Below, piece by piece: positions 8,418 to 16,665 of a stretch of 64,000 nucleotides of DNA; the stretch's first letter is position 1, and each line of letters opens with the position of its first letter. A program made the translations under genes and the position numbers. The DNA comes from JAWSVE01 sp050789445 (GTDB taxonomy: Bacteria; Pseudomonadota; Gammaproteobacteria; Pseudomonadales; Cellvibrionaceae): NCBI GenBank assembly GCA_050789445.1, contig JAILXR010000001.1, positions 992,001 to 1,056,000 of the forward strand. Direction: 5' to 3'. The notes below the pieces were generated by a model. The model ran no database searches. It was not told the origin of the DNA and saw only the letters and a list, made by a program, of their open reading frames with translations.

Positions 8418-8929
8418 TAGCTAAAATGTTTCTACTGATTAATTATTCATACTTTATTTTGGCAAAAGGTGTTTATTTACAATCTTTTGGTTCAATAAAT
8501 TCTGTCTAGCGCAAGCCAGACATACAAATATCAATTGGACAAGTTTTGTAATGAAAAAGAAGGGTTTTGATAAGATCAAGGACTAACAAGTTGTCCTTTT
8601 GTTGATATAACGTCCGTTAACGTTAGTTTTTCCGTTAGGATTTCTTCCTTTTACTTTTTTTCGATTAAAAAAACATCAAAGCATCAGGAAATCCAATGAT
8701 TTTTTTTGCGAAACCTTAACCTTACTACTTAGGTTGTTTTATATGCGTTATAAACGCCTAAAAATGAAACCAAGAAATCAAGCAATACACAAAATAAGAA
8801 CAATAAATTTATGTATTACTTGATTTACTTTAAGTGAAGCTTAAGCCTTAAAAATGCATCATTAATAATATTTCTTTTAATAACCGCATTTCTTCTGACT
8901 CACTTCGAATACGATAATTAATTTATGAA
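8418..8929. other. AT-rich intergenic region upstream of TonB receptor, with long inverted repeat
   Basis: These 512 bases have no credible gene. The only structure I see is an inverted repeat with 13-base arms (8777-8789 and 8812-8824, one mismatch) and a 22-base spacer. It lacks a convincing T-tract on either strand. It lies downstream of the nuclease-like gene and upstream of the receptor, so it could be a weak terminator or an operator. Confidence 0.5.
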
Positions 8930-9586
8930 TCAGTATTTCAACACTGATGTAGGCATGCTCATACTCACGCCGTTTAGAGTACCAGCGTTTGCACCTTTGA
9001 ATGTTGCACCTGTCGAAGCTAAAGACTTGTCAAAGCTGGCCTGCGAACGGGTTGGTTCCGCTTTAAGCGTTTTCACCTCAATCTGGCGTAACTTCCCTGT
9101 TGAGGGATTTTGTATCACATGATCCATAACCCTTTTTTGGCCTGTAGTTGAATACGCGGTTACCTGTGAGCGCACTCGATACCCAGAAGACCGTAAATCA
9201 TTATAAGCTCGAATTTCTCCTACCTTCCCCGAGATTTTGCTCTTTAAAACAGTCGGACCTACTGTCAATGCATATGAATTTCCATTTTGTACAGGCCGTT
9301 TGTAAACATCATTCGCGATCGGTGGAGCTTGCCTCCTAACGGGTACTTTATATGGTGCTAATTTTTGTATTTTATCATTAGCGGCGGCGACCCTTCTTTC
9401 GTTTTGTTGCATTGAATAAGCCTTACGCGCACGTTCAGCAGATGCTATTGCTGCAGTACGCTGAGCTTGCGCAGCAGCGACACTTGCCCGTTTAATCATG
9501 GCATCCTTAGCAATTTTAATTGCTGGATTAGCATAAACAGGTTGAACTGATAGAAAAACGATAAAAAATGGTATTATTTTTTTCAT
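8930..9586 (-). CDS. Exported protein with restriction-endonuclease-like (PD-(D/E)XK) C-terminal domain
   Basis: A 218-residue protein with a clear Sec signal peptide (residues 1-19, MKKIIPFFIVFLSVQPVYA). An Ala/Arg/Lys-rich, probably helical region follows (20-75), then a proline-rich linker, then a compact domain (115-200). That domain shows the layout of PD-(D/E)XK nucleases: E124 in GKVGE, D155 in KRVMDHV, the E170-V-K172 motif in RQIEVK, and Q182 in TRSQASFD. The fold is common in bacterial toxin and effector nucleases, but DNA cleavage here is inference. No immunity gene is obvious. It begins 9 bases after the stop of the TPR/C2 protein gene, so they should share a transcript. Activity in the periplasm or outside the cell is implied by the signal peptide. 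Confidence 0.68.
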   Translation of the reverse strand: MKKIIPFFIVFLSVQPVYANPAIKIAKDAMIKRASVAAAQAQRTAAIASAERARKAYSMQQNERRVAAANDKIQKLAPYKVPVRRQAPPIANDVYKRPVQNGNSYALTVGPTVLKSKISGKVGEIRAYNDLRSSGYRVRSQVTAYSTTGQKRVMDHVIQNPSTGKLRQIEVKTLKAEPTRSQASFDKSLASTGATFKGANAGTLNGVSMSMPTSVLKY

Positions 9587-9595
9587 AACATACTC

Positions 9596-12139
9596 CTAGT
9601 TTTTATAAGTGAGAATTTTATTGGTACCTATATGACCTCCAACTCCGATGACAAAATATCGGTAAAAACTTAAAGGGGGTGATACTGTGGCTAACATAAT
9701 TTCAGGCGCAACAAACGAAGCAACTAACGCCCTAAACTGTGCTTGTGACTGCTCTTTTCTCGAATGCTGAATAATCTTTGCCAAATCAGTAGATTCACTT
9801 TCCCAGCTTGGCGCCAAAAAAGGATTGATATCATCTTGGGAAGTTATATTTTTATATTTACCTTCAGGCTTATCGCTTGGCGATACTTTCAAAGCAAGAG
9901 CAACACGCTTGTAATTAGTCGCCTTGTAACCTGTTGTTGGTAACTCCTCTATTTCGAGCGAGTCAATAAAATCGTCATAAAACACATCTTTATCAAATAC
10001 AGCAATATTGAGTTTATCCCGCCACTTATAATCAATAACAAATTCATTTCGCCAGGTTGGATAAGTATTATTATTTCGTGTTTCAGAGCGTCCGATGATG
10101 TAACCGTTTTTTCGAAGAATTAAATAACTATCAGGTTCAGAAAATGGATCGGATGCATCGTTAATAGCGCCACTAAATTGTATGGCGACTACACCAGATA
10201 AAGGCCGATCTTCAGTGAGACTACCCTCATTAAAACGACGTAGCCAATCAGGCCTGTGGTCCTTATCCAGATCGTAATAAACATACTCAGAATAGCGGCT
10301 AACATAGGCATACTCTTCAAAATAACCATCTGAATTATTGTCGCGAATTAGCAGATGGGAACCTGGACTTTTTTCTAACTTCACGATTAACTTTTTAAAA
10401 TCACGAGTAACACGACCAATCTCTTTGCCTTTTTTAAATAGGATCATATTTTTACATATTCTGGCAGCATCAAACTCGCAGATAATTCCATCAAAAGTTG
10501 GTAGTATTTCCATCCCGCGGATCGCATTTGTTTTTTTCAGCATAGATTTCGAAAATGTTATCGATGAAAGATATTGACGAGAAATTTCAGCTAACTCACT
10601 CCGTTTTCCAGCAGTTTTAAAATCTTTTTTGGCCTGATAAAAGTTACCACTCGCCATAGCTAACTCTCCACGAGAAAGAGTCAACGCTGCTTTTGTGAAA
10701 CGAGTTTGATCCAAGTCAGCACAAAAACTATCCGCTTTTTTTAGTAAAGAGAATGCTTCATAAAAATTTCGCTGATTACCTTCAGTTTCTGCCAAGGCGT
10801 TTAATGCGGTGGCAGCATTGCAAGCATATTCCTTTGTCGGGTTTCTCTCGTACGCATTTTCAAAAGATGACAAAGCAGCCTGATTATTATCTTTAGAGAG
10901 TTTTAGTTGTCCGTCTACATTATATGCAAGTGGAAGCATTCTTTTTGTATATGGCCCATCTAGTAATAAAGACTCAGCCCGTAAAAAATTTACAATTGCT
11001 TGTTCCGCATCACCAGAATCAAGTAACTTTGCAGCGGCTAAATTGTACATCCCAGCCATATCACAAGAGAGCACCGTACTCGGAGCATTGTGGAATAAGA
11101 GTCGTGACAATCTTACGTTAAGTTTTTCGTAAATCTCAGTAAGCTGTTCAAGGCCTTCCCCTTTAATCTCATTCGTCTCAGCAAGTTCCTGTAAAAATTG
11201 AGTACGGGCTAAATATTCAATTATTTTTTGCTGAATCGAATAATTCCAATCGAGATTTAAATCATCAATACGTTCCAAAGCATTGGAAAATTGTCCAGCA
11301 GATGTACTTGAAACGACAAATGCCGCGGTTGCTTTTTGCACTAGCTCTAGAGTCGGCTCGCTATGATTAAAGCTCAGCGCCAGCTTAGCAAAGGATAATG
11401 AACGCTCAACCTCTCCATTAACTAATGAAAGGCGTGATGCTTCCCAATATACAGCCGATCGGAGTTTATTTTCTTCTTGCAGATTAAAACCGCTAAATTT
11501 TAAACTTAGTAATGATAAGGCGTGATCAATGTTGGCATCGTTTGCTTGAGCCACACTTAAAAAATGTTTAATACCTGCCGAAAAAGCATGCACTTGTGCT
11601 TTTTTAAAATTAAGTTCAAGGCCGATCAGATCTTTTTTTATCACTTCTGGTAAATGATCCACTTTCTTCAGCCGAGCAACTATCTCTAAGAATTGATTCG
11701 TTTTAATAATTATCTCGGAGTATTGATTCTCAGTAATTTTAAAAGCAACATAAAATGGAGTGATTTTTTTTAATCCTAAATAGCAACTAAACCCAAGAAA
11801 GAGGCTTGAGAAGAGCATCACTAGTGTTAAACGAAATACAGATTTTCTAGATATGTAGATAAGAAAAGTGATTAAGGCAATCAATATTGCAAGATACGTA
11901 GCAATCCAAATTAATGGCTGAAAAAACTCAAAGGATTCTGCGCTTATAAAACTGTTATAGATACTTTGTGGATGAAAATTTTTAATGACAGAAATCGCCG
12001 GATTAATAACATCTCGCCCATAAATATCTGAGAATGAAACAACGATATTTCCCAAGTCATACTCTGGGATTGAAATCGAAGGAACAGGCAGTGCACTAGG
12101 TTGTGTACATTGCTGATAGGGAATGGCTTGATTATTCAT
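9596..12139 (-). CDS. Membrane protein with TPR-like repeats, Ca-loop motifs and C2-like domain
   Basis: Starting at the ATG at 12139 (GGGGG lies 9-10 bases upstream) gives about 847 residues; an in-frame ATG at 12184 is less likely. Residues below count from 12184. Two membrane segments lie at about 91-112 and 117-138. A long helical region with TPR-like pairs follows (about 200-540). A region with EF-hand-like loops follows (DNNSDG at 615-620, DLDKDHRPD at 638-646). Then a segment resembling a C2 domain (about 668-750) has Asp at 676, 679, 685, the YPTWRNEF turn, and the second loop FDKDVFYDDF. The last 30 residues are hydrophobic. I infer calcium-dependent membrane or protein binding. It is followed after 9 bases by the exported nuclease-like gene. 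Overall function is unknown. Confidence 0.7.
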   Translation of the reverse strand: MNNQAIPYQQCTQPSALPVPSISIPEYDLGNIVVSFSDIYGRDVINPAISVIKNFHPQSIYNSFISAESFEFFQPLIWIATYLAILIALITFLIYISRKSVFRLTLVMLFSSLFLGFSCYLGLKKITPFYVAFKITENQYSEIIIKTNQFLEIVARLKKVDHLPEVIKKDLIGLELNFKKAQVHAFSAGIKHFLSVAQANDANIDHALSLLSLKFSGFNLQEENKLRSAVYWEASRLSLVNGEVERSLSFAKLALSFNHSEPTLELVQKATAAFVVSSTSAGQFSNALERIDDLNLDWNYSIQQKIIEYLARTQFLQELAETNEIKGEGLEQLTEIYEKLNVRLSRLLFHNAPSTVLSCDMAGMYNLAAAKLLDSGDAEQAIVNFLRAESLLLDGPYTKRMLPLAYNVDGQLKLSKDNNQAALSSFENAYERNPTKEYACNAATALNALAETEGNQRNFYEAFSLLKKADSFCADLDQTRFTKAALTLSRGELAMASGNFYQAKKDFKTAGKRSELAEISRQYLSSITFSKSMLKKTNAIRGMEILPTFDGIICEFDAARICKNMILFKKGKEIGRVTRDFKKLIVKLEKSPGSHLLIRDNNSDGYFEEYAYVSRYSEYVYYDLDKDHRPDWLRRFNEGSLTEDRPLSGVVAIQFSGAINDASDPFSEPDSYLILRKNGYIIGRSETRNNNTYPTWRNEFVIDYKWRDKLNIAVFDKDVFYDDFIDSLEIEELPTTGYKATNYKRVALALKVSPSDKPEGKYKNITSQDDINPFLAPSWESESTDLAKIIQHSRKEQSQAQFRALVASFVAPEIMLATVSPPLSFYRYFVIGVGGHIGTNKILTYKN

Positions 12140-12349
12140 ATTATTAGACCCCCAATGCTGAAAGTCTATTATTCTGCAAAACAAAAACGAATTTGTAAGC
12201 CCAAAATTTTTATGATTTTAGATGAATTTTTGAAGTTTTTTTAGGGGGTGGGATTGTTAGCTTTTCTGTACAGGGCATTTAAATAAATAACGTTATAAGC
12301 AAGTTTTCCGAAGAAAGCAACTTCGTCGAATAGCTGTGTATTATCTAGA

Positions 12350-13417
12350 TTATCGATGTTTTCGTGAACTTAAAAGCATGGCTAAAGCTCGATGATCAGC
12401 CGCTTCCCAGCTCTCTTGATCATTCATGTCAATTATTTTTGGTATAGATTCCATGTGCTCATCTTCATCTGGATACAAAGACCAAAACTTTTCGCCCTCG
12501 CCTTGTTTTTCTCTCAGCGTGTAACCGGTATGTCGCATGAGCACGACATCAGAAGACTGAGGAGAATTGTGGTCGTCTTGATTTTGGGTAAGCATAAGAC
12601 CCATGGCAAAAGCAGTACTGTCATCCACAAGGTCATCGGTATACATAGTTATCAAGTCTTCTTTGGCCGCATCGCCAAACCTACCTTGTAAAACCCAAGA
12701 CCACCATTTCTTTCCTGCGAGAGAAACTAGCCCATCATATTCATATACTTTTACTTTTTTATTGGTGTACGAGGGTAAATTTAATTTCACCCGAACATTT
12801 AAACTACCTTTTCGTGCTGATCCAAAAGGCTTGTGAGGAACTGGGTAACGAATGGACACTGCACCACGAAGAAGAATGCCGCTACTATAGTTTCTTGCGC
12901 GCACAGCTGGATTATTGTCGTATCGATAAAGCGAATAACATCCGCTAAAACGTCGACAAAAATCTAAAGCCTTTGTTTTTGTGAGAGACAAAGAACGTAA
13001 CACCGGAAAATTAGCGGCATACTCTTTATCGATTATATAGCGGCACTCCTCCTTGGCTAATCCGATAAGTACACCGAACATAGAAACGGAAAGTTTTTTT
13101 GAATCAGATAATGGATCTTTCGTTACTTTCTCTATTTTTGGAAACAGTTCGCAAAGGTTCGCATTTAGCCTATCTATCGGTCTCTCTTTGCCAATCTTTT
13201 TATTCTTATCTTGAAGACTGCGACCTAGTACATAATCGTCAAGTGCTTCTTTATTAACTACAGGGATTTCATTTCCGTTTTTGAAAAGTACAACCCATTC
13301 AGGTTTATTGCCCACCGTAGTAACTGTTCCACCATTCAGCCCAGCTGGAATATTTTTCAGGACATTTAAACGATGTCGAAGCAACATCAGCTTTCTATGT
13401 TTCGAGGATTCAGACAT
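12350..13417 (-). CDS. Unrecognised 355-residue protein
   Basis: I do not recognise this family. The protein is soluble, with no signal peptide and no membrane segment. The N-terminus is basic (KHRKLMLLRHRLNVLK), and the centre has FCRRFSGCYSLYRYDNNP followed by a beta-rich stretch with repeated short hydrophobic strands (GILLRGAVSIRY, NVRVKLNL, KVYEYDGLVSLAGKKWWSW). This looks like a regulator-like protein with a C-terminal sensor-type domain, but that is only an impression. It lies about 210 bases upstream of the TPR/C2 protein gene on the same strand, so it may belong to the same cassette. Confidence 0.7.
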   Translation of the reverse strand: MSESSKHRKLMLLRHRLNVLKNIPAGLNGGTVTTVGNKPEWVVLFKNGNEIPVVNKEALDDYVLGRSLQDKNKKIGKERPIDRLNANLCELFPKIEKVTKDPLSDSKKLSVSMFGVLIGLAKEECRYIIDKEYAANFPVLRSLSLTKTKALDFCRRFSGCYSLYRYDNNPAVRARNYSSGILLRGAVSIRYPVPHKPFGSARKGSLNVRVKLNLPSYTNKKVKVYEYDGLVSLAGKKWWSWVLQGRFGDAAKEDLITMYTDDLVDDSTAFAMGLMLTQNQDDHNSPQSSDVVLMRHTGYTLREKQGEGEKFWSLYPDEDEHMESIPKIIDMNDQESWEAADHRALAMLLSSRKHR

Positions 13418-13627
13418 ATTCGCGACTTTTTTGTCTATCGTGATTAACTGCTACATAATTTAAAATGTACGGAGTACTCTTTTTTGATACCAAGATTAAC
13501 AAGATTAGCACTCTACTCGCTAAACTATTCTAGTTCTTTAGCTGCGCCTTAATTTTTATAAACGGTATCGGGTTGCGCTTACATTTTATTTTTTTGAAAA
13601 AAAGAGAAATTTTATTTTTATAGTAAT

Positions 13628-14239
13628 TTATCTAGTTGTAACGGGCCCGCTGTGAAAACGAAATTCTTTATCCGTTCGCTGGATCAACTGTTGTTCAAGC
13701 TCTAAAAACTCACGAACTCGGTTATCAATGCCCTCTCCTTCTTCTGAAGCATCTTGCGCTAAAGAAAGATAATCTTTGAAGTGACGTGATTCTGATTTTA
13801 ATAATGATTTATAAAATTTACTCAGCTGCTCATCCAAATGCGGTGCGATTTTTGCGAAACGTTCACAAGATCTTGCTTCGATGATTGCACCAATGATTAA
13901 CGTATCGATCAAACGCTGAGGCTCATAGGTAGCAACTAGTTTTCTTAACTCTCCCGCGTAATTTGCCGCAGGAATATGATCATAGGTAATGCCACGCTCA
14001 ACAAGAATCGCCAACACTTGTTCAAAATGCCGTAACTCTTCACGCGCTAGTCGTGACATTTTGTTAAGTAGGTCGACATTATCGACATAGCGATACATTA
14101 AATTTACCGCTGTACTCGCTGCCTTTTTTTCACAATTCGCATGATCAAGTAATAACAGCTCTTGATTGTTTAAAGCATCTTGAACCCATTGATCTGGAGT
14201 TTCACACAATAAAAATTGATTGATGGCGGTTAGTGACAT
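13628..14239 (-). CDS. miaE: tRNA-(ms2io6A37) hydroxylase
   Basis: This protein of about 203 residues matches the MiaE family. The non-heme diiron ligands appear as a repeated Glu/His pattern: KKAASTAVNLMYRY, EELRHFEQV, EARSCERF and ESRHFKDYL. MiaE hydroxylates the isopentenyl group of 2-methylthio-N6-isopentenyladenosine at position 37 of tRNA in an oxygen-dependent reaction. I prefer the ATG at 14239 (MSLTAIN); an ATG at 14248 is also possible. It stands alone between the cassette and the thiolase gene. Confidence 0.9.
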   Translation of the reverse strand: MSLTAINQFLLCETPDQWVQDALNNQELLLLDHANCEKKAASTAVNLMYRYVDNVDLLNKMSRLAREELRHFEQVLAILVERGITYDHIPAANYAGELRKLVATYEPQRLIDTLIIGAIIEARSCERFAKIAPHLDEQLSKFYKSLLKSESRHFKDYLSLAQDASEEGEGIDNRVREFLELEQQLIQRTDKEFRFHSGPVTTR

Positions 14240-14363
14240 AAGAACCAAATATTAGGACGAAAGAAATAAAGAATGGAGAACAATATTAAAAACAAACTCA
14301 CCAATAGGACTATATATCGATGAGTTTGTAATGATTTAAGGCACTTAGAGCCCGTCTACAAAA

Positions 14364-15569
14364 TTAAACACGCTCAATGATCATGGCGATACCTTGACCC
14401 ACGCCAATACACATTGTGCAGAGCGCATATTGACCGCCACGTTTGTGTAATTCAATGGTGGCGGTTGTCACTAAACGAGCACCTGACATTCCCAAAGGAT
14501 GACCTAGTGCAATTGCACCGCCATTGGGATTCATGTGTTCAGCGTCGTCTGGGATTCCTAGGCCACGTGTGACAGACAATGCTTGTGCAGCAAATGCTTC
14601 GTTTAATTCAATCACATCCATTTGCTCGATCGTTAATCCTGTTTTAGCCAGTAGCTTTTTAACGGCAGGAACAGGACCATAACCCATAATGCTTGGCTCT
14701 ACACCGGCTACTTGCATCCCTATAATTCTAGCTTTTGGGGTTAGCCCATACTTTTCTACAGCTACTTCGGATCCAAGTAGTACCGCGCAAGCACCGTCAT
14801 TAATACCCGATGCGTTTCCTGCTGTTACAGAACCGCCTTTGCGAAATGGCGCTCGTAAACCAGCCAAACCTTCTAGAGTAGTACTACCACGAATGTGTTC
14901 GTCTTGATCAACAATTAATGGCTCTTGCTTTCGACGCTGAATTTCTACCGGTGTAATTTCTTCTGCTAGACGACCACTTTTTTGTGCCGCTGCCGCTCTT
15001 TGCTGACTGCGATAAGCAAAAGCGTCTTGATCTTCACGAGAGATGTTGAATTTTTCAGCGAGGTTTTCTGCCGTTTCTGGCATTGTTTCAACACCATATT
15101 GCTCTTTTAGTATTGGATTGATGAATCTCCAGCCCATAGTTGTGTCTTGAAGTTCGTAATTACGGCCAAAAGCCGTTTCGCCTTTTCCCATAACAAACGG
15201 TGAACGAGACATAGATTCAACACCGCCTGCGATGATTAAATCCATTTCGCCAGTCTTGATTGCTCGAGCGGCTGAGCCAACAGCGTCCATGCCAGAGCCA
15301 CATAGCCGGTTAATGGTCACTCCGGCTGCTTCTACAGGAAGACCTGCGAGCAAACCAGCCATACGCGCAACGTTACGATTATCTTCACCGGCTTGGTTGA
15401 CACAACCAAACATAATGTCTTCGATTTGAGTAGGATCCACCGAAGGGTTTCTTTCCATTAAGCGCTTCATCACCAAGGCGCCGAGATCGTCTGGTCTGAC
15501 AGGACTTAAAGCACCAGCATAACGACCAATTGGGGTTCTGATAGCATCACAAATGAAGGCTTGGGACAT
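14364..15569 (-). CDS. Thiolase, 3-oxoadipyl-CoA thiolase-like (PcaF/PaaJ)
   Basis: A 401-residue type II thiolase counted from MSQAFICDAIRTPIGRYAG. Active-site residues are Cys90 in NRLCGSGMDA, a His in GGAIALGHPLGMSGARL (about 357) and a Cys in CTMCIGVGQG (about 387). The phrases NQAGEDNRNVARMA and DTTMGWRFINP are typical of beta-ketoadipyl-CoA thiolases of aromatic-acid degradation, so PcaF/PaaJ is my best call; FadA-type beta-oxidation is the alternative. The start at 15569 has GGAG about 8 bases upstream; a longer frame to 15617 is less likely. No other pca or paa gene is in the window. Confidence 0.85.
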   Translation of the reverse strand: MSQAFICDAIRTPIGRYAGALSPVRPDDLGALVMKRLMERNPSVDPTQIEDIMFGCVNQAGEDNRNVARMAGLLAGLPVEAAGVTINRLCGSGMDAVGSAARAIKTGEMDLIIAGGVESMSRSPFVMGKGETAFGRNYELQDTTMGWRFINPILKEQYGVETMPETAENLAEKFNISREDQDAFAYRSQQRAAAAQKSGRLAEEITPVEIQRRKQEPLIVDQDEHIRGSTTLEGLAGLRAPFRKGGSVTAGNASGINDGACAVLLGSEVAVEKYGLTPKARIIGMQVAGVEPSIMGYGPVPAVKKLLAKTGLTIEQMDVIELNEAFAAQALSVTRGLGIPDDAEHMNPNGGAIALGHPLGMSGARLVTTATIELHKRGGQYALCTMCIGVGQGIAMIIERV

Positions 15570-15796
15570 GAATTTCTCCGATAGTTTTTGAATAGTGCTA
15601 AAACTCACTACCTTCACTATGTTAATAATTAATAAAGTGAGGTCTGGCGAGTTAATAAACAGTAGAGGCTTACGCCTGAAAAGGTCGCATAGTGTATAGG
15701 AGCATCAGTCACCTGTTAAGTTCGTAGCGTAATCAGGCAGGCATTAATTAGAAAAATGCGGTAAATATTCGTAACGATTTGAAAACAGGCCGGTGT

Positions 15797-16285
15797 CTAA
15801 AGTGATTCACCCGGGACAATATAACGCTCGTGATACGCACAAGAAATCTCATAGAACTCCTGATCCACCAATGCTTTCAACTCAGGCAATGATTTACCGT
15901 GGTATTCCAAGTTAAGAACCACTCCAAAGTTATCCAGCTGATTGATTTGCCCTGCTCCATATCGCAAGAGCTGAAACAACCAACAATAAGGGTCTTTTGA
16001 AGCATCAAACTGTATTTGCTGATATCGAATCTGTGTCTCGAGCTTTTTTTCATCTGCAATCAAAAACTTAGATTTCATTGTCTGAACAAGTAATGAGTCC
16101 AACCGATCAAGAACAGCCTGTCTTTCAGGATCTGTGTAGCCATTCCAGTTAATGACCTCTTTTTCAAAACGCTTGCAGCCACGGCATACATTATCGCCTA
16201 TTCCTGTAGAGCAAACACCGATACAAGGGGTTCTCGGTCGTGGTCGAGAAGAAGTTTGTAACAGCTTTTCAGATGGTTTATCCAA
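15797..16285 (-). CDS. DUF1289 family Cys-rich protein
   Basis: A 162-residue protein. The N-terminal part carries the DUF1289 motif PCIGVCSTGIGDNVCRGCKRFEKEVINWNGY (about 20-50), whose four cysteines are spaced as for a zinc or Fe-S site. The remaining 110 residues are helical and extend beyond the domain. Function is unknown in the family. It is a single gene divergent from acnB. Confidence 0.8.
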   Translation of the reverse strand: MDKPSEKLLQTSSRPRPRTPCIGVCSTGIGDNVCRGCKRFEKEVINWNGYTDPERQAVLDRLDSLLVQTMKSKFLIADEKKLETQIRYQQIQFDASKDPYCWLFQLLRYGAGQINQLDNFGVVLNLEYHGKSLPELKALVDQEFYEISCAYHERYIVPGESL

Positions 16286-16665
16286 TGAGGTAGCACTCGC
16301 AAAGAAACATAGTAGTTCCCCATTGTAGAAATGAGCTGGGTGACAAGCAAGAAAGAAATCAAAACGCTCTCTTTTGGAGCATTTATCAATGCAGGACTAC
16401 GATTACATTGATATCTGTTATTTTCATCATTTGTTAGCTCTACCTAACTTAACAGACTTAGTGGCTTAGTGTAGAATGTGCGCCCCGATTGAGGCAGAAA
16501 TGTTGGAGACTCTGGTTTCAGAACCATTGTTAAAAACCTGTCTATCTTCAATCAATAACAATTATCATTTCTCCTTTACCGTCGACAATTATCGAATGCC
16601 TTTTATTATTCCCCTTTAAAAAAGTGGCTTGATAAAAGAAACGAATTACAGAAGGAAAATTTATC
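16286..16665. other. Intergenic region between DUF1289 gene and acnB
   Basis: About 380 bases without a gene. They contain the acnB promoter candidate at 16449-16477 and an apparent 5' leader of about 180 bases; apart from AT-rich stretches I see no riboswitch-like structure. Confidence 0.5.
16449..16477 (+). promoter_or_regulatory. Probable sigma-70 promoter of acnB
   Basis: TTAACA (16449-16454) and TAGAAT (16472-16477) are separated by exactly 17 bases and match the sigma-70 consensus at most positions. The predicted start near 16484 gives a leader of about 180 bases. Confidence 0.55.

Noticed and set aside
8777..8824. Long inverted repeat as an insertion-sequence end or att site
   Set aside because: There is no transposase or matching second copy in the window and no target-site duplication, so a mobile element is not supported.
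10338..11121. Plus-strand frames within the TPR/C2 gene
   Set aside because: They are antisense to a long continuous protein frame with membrane helices and domains, and show no own features.
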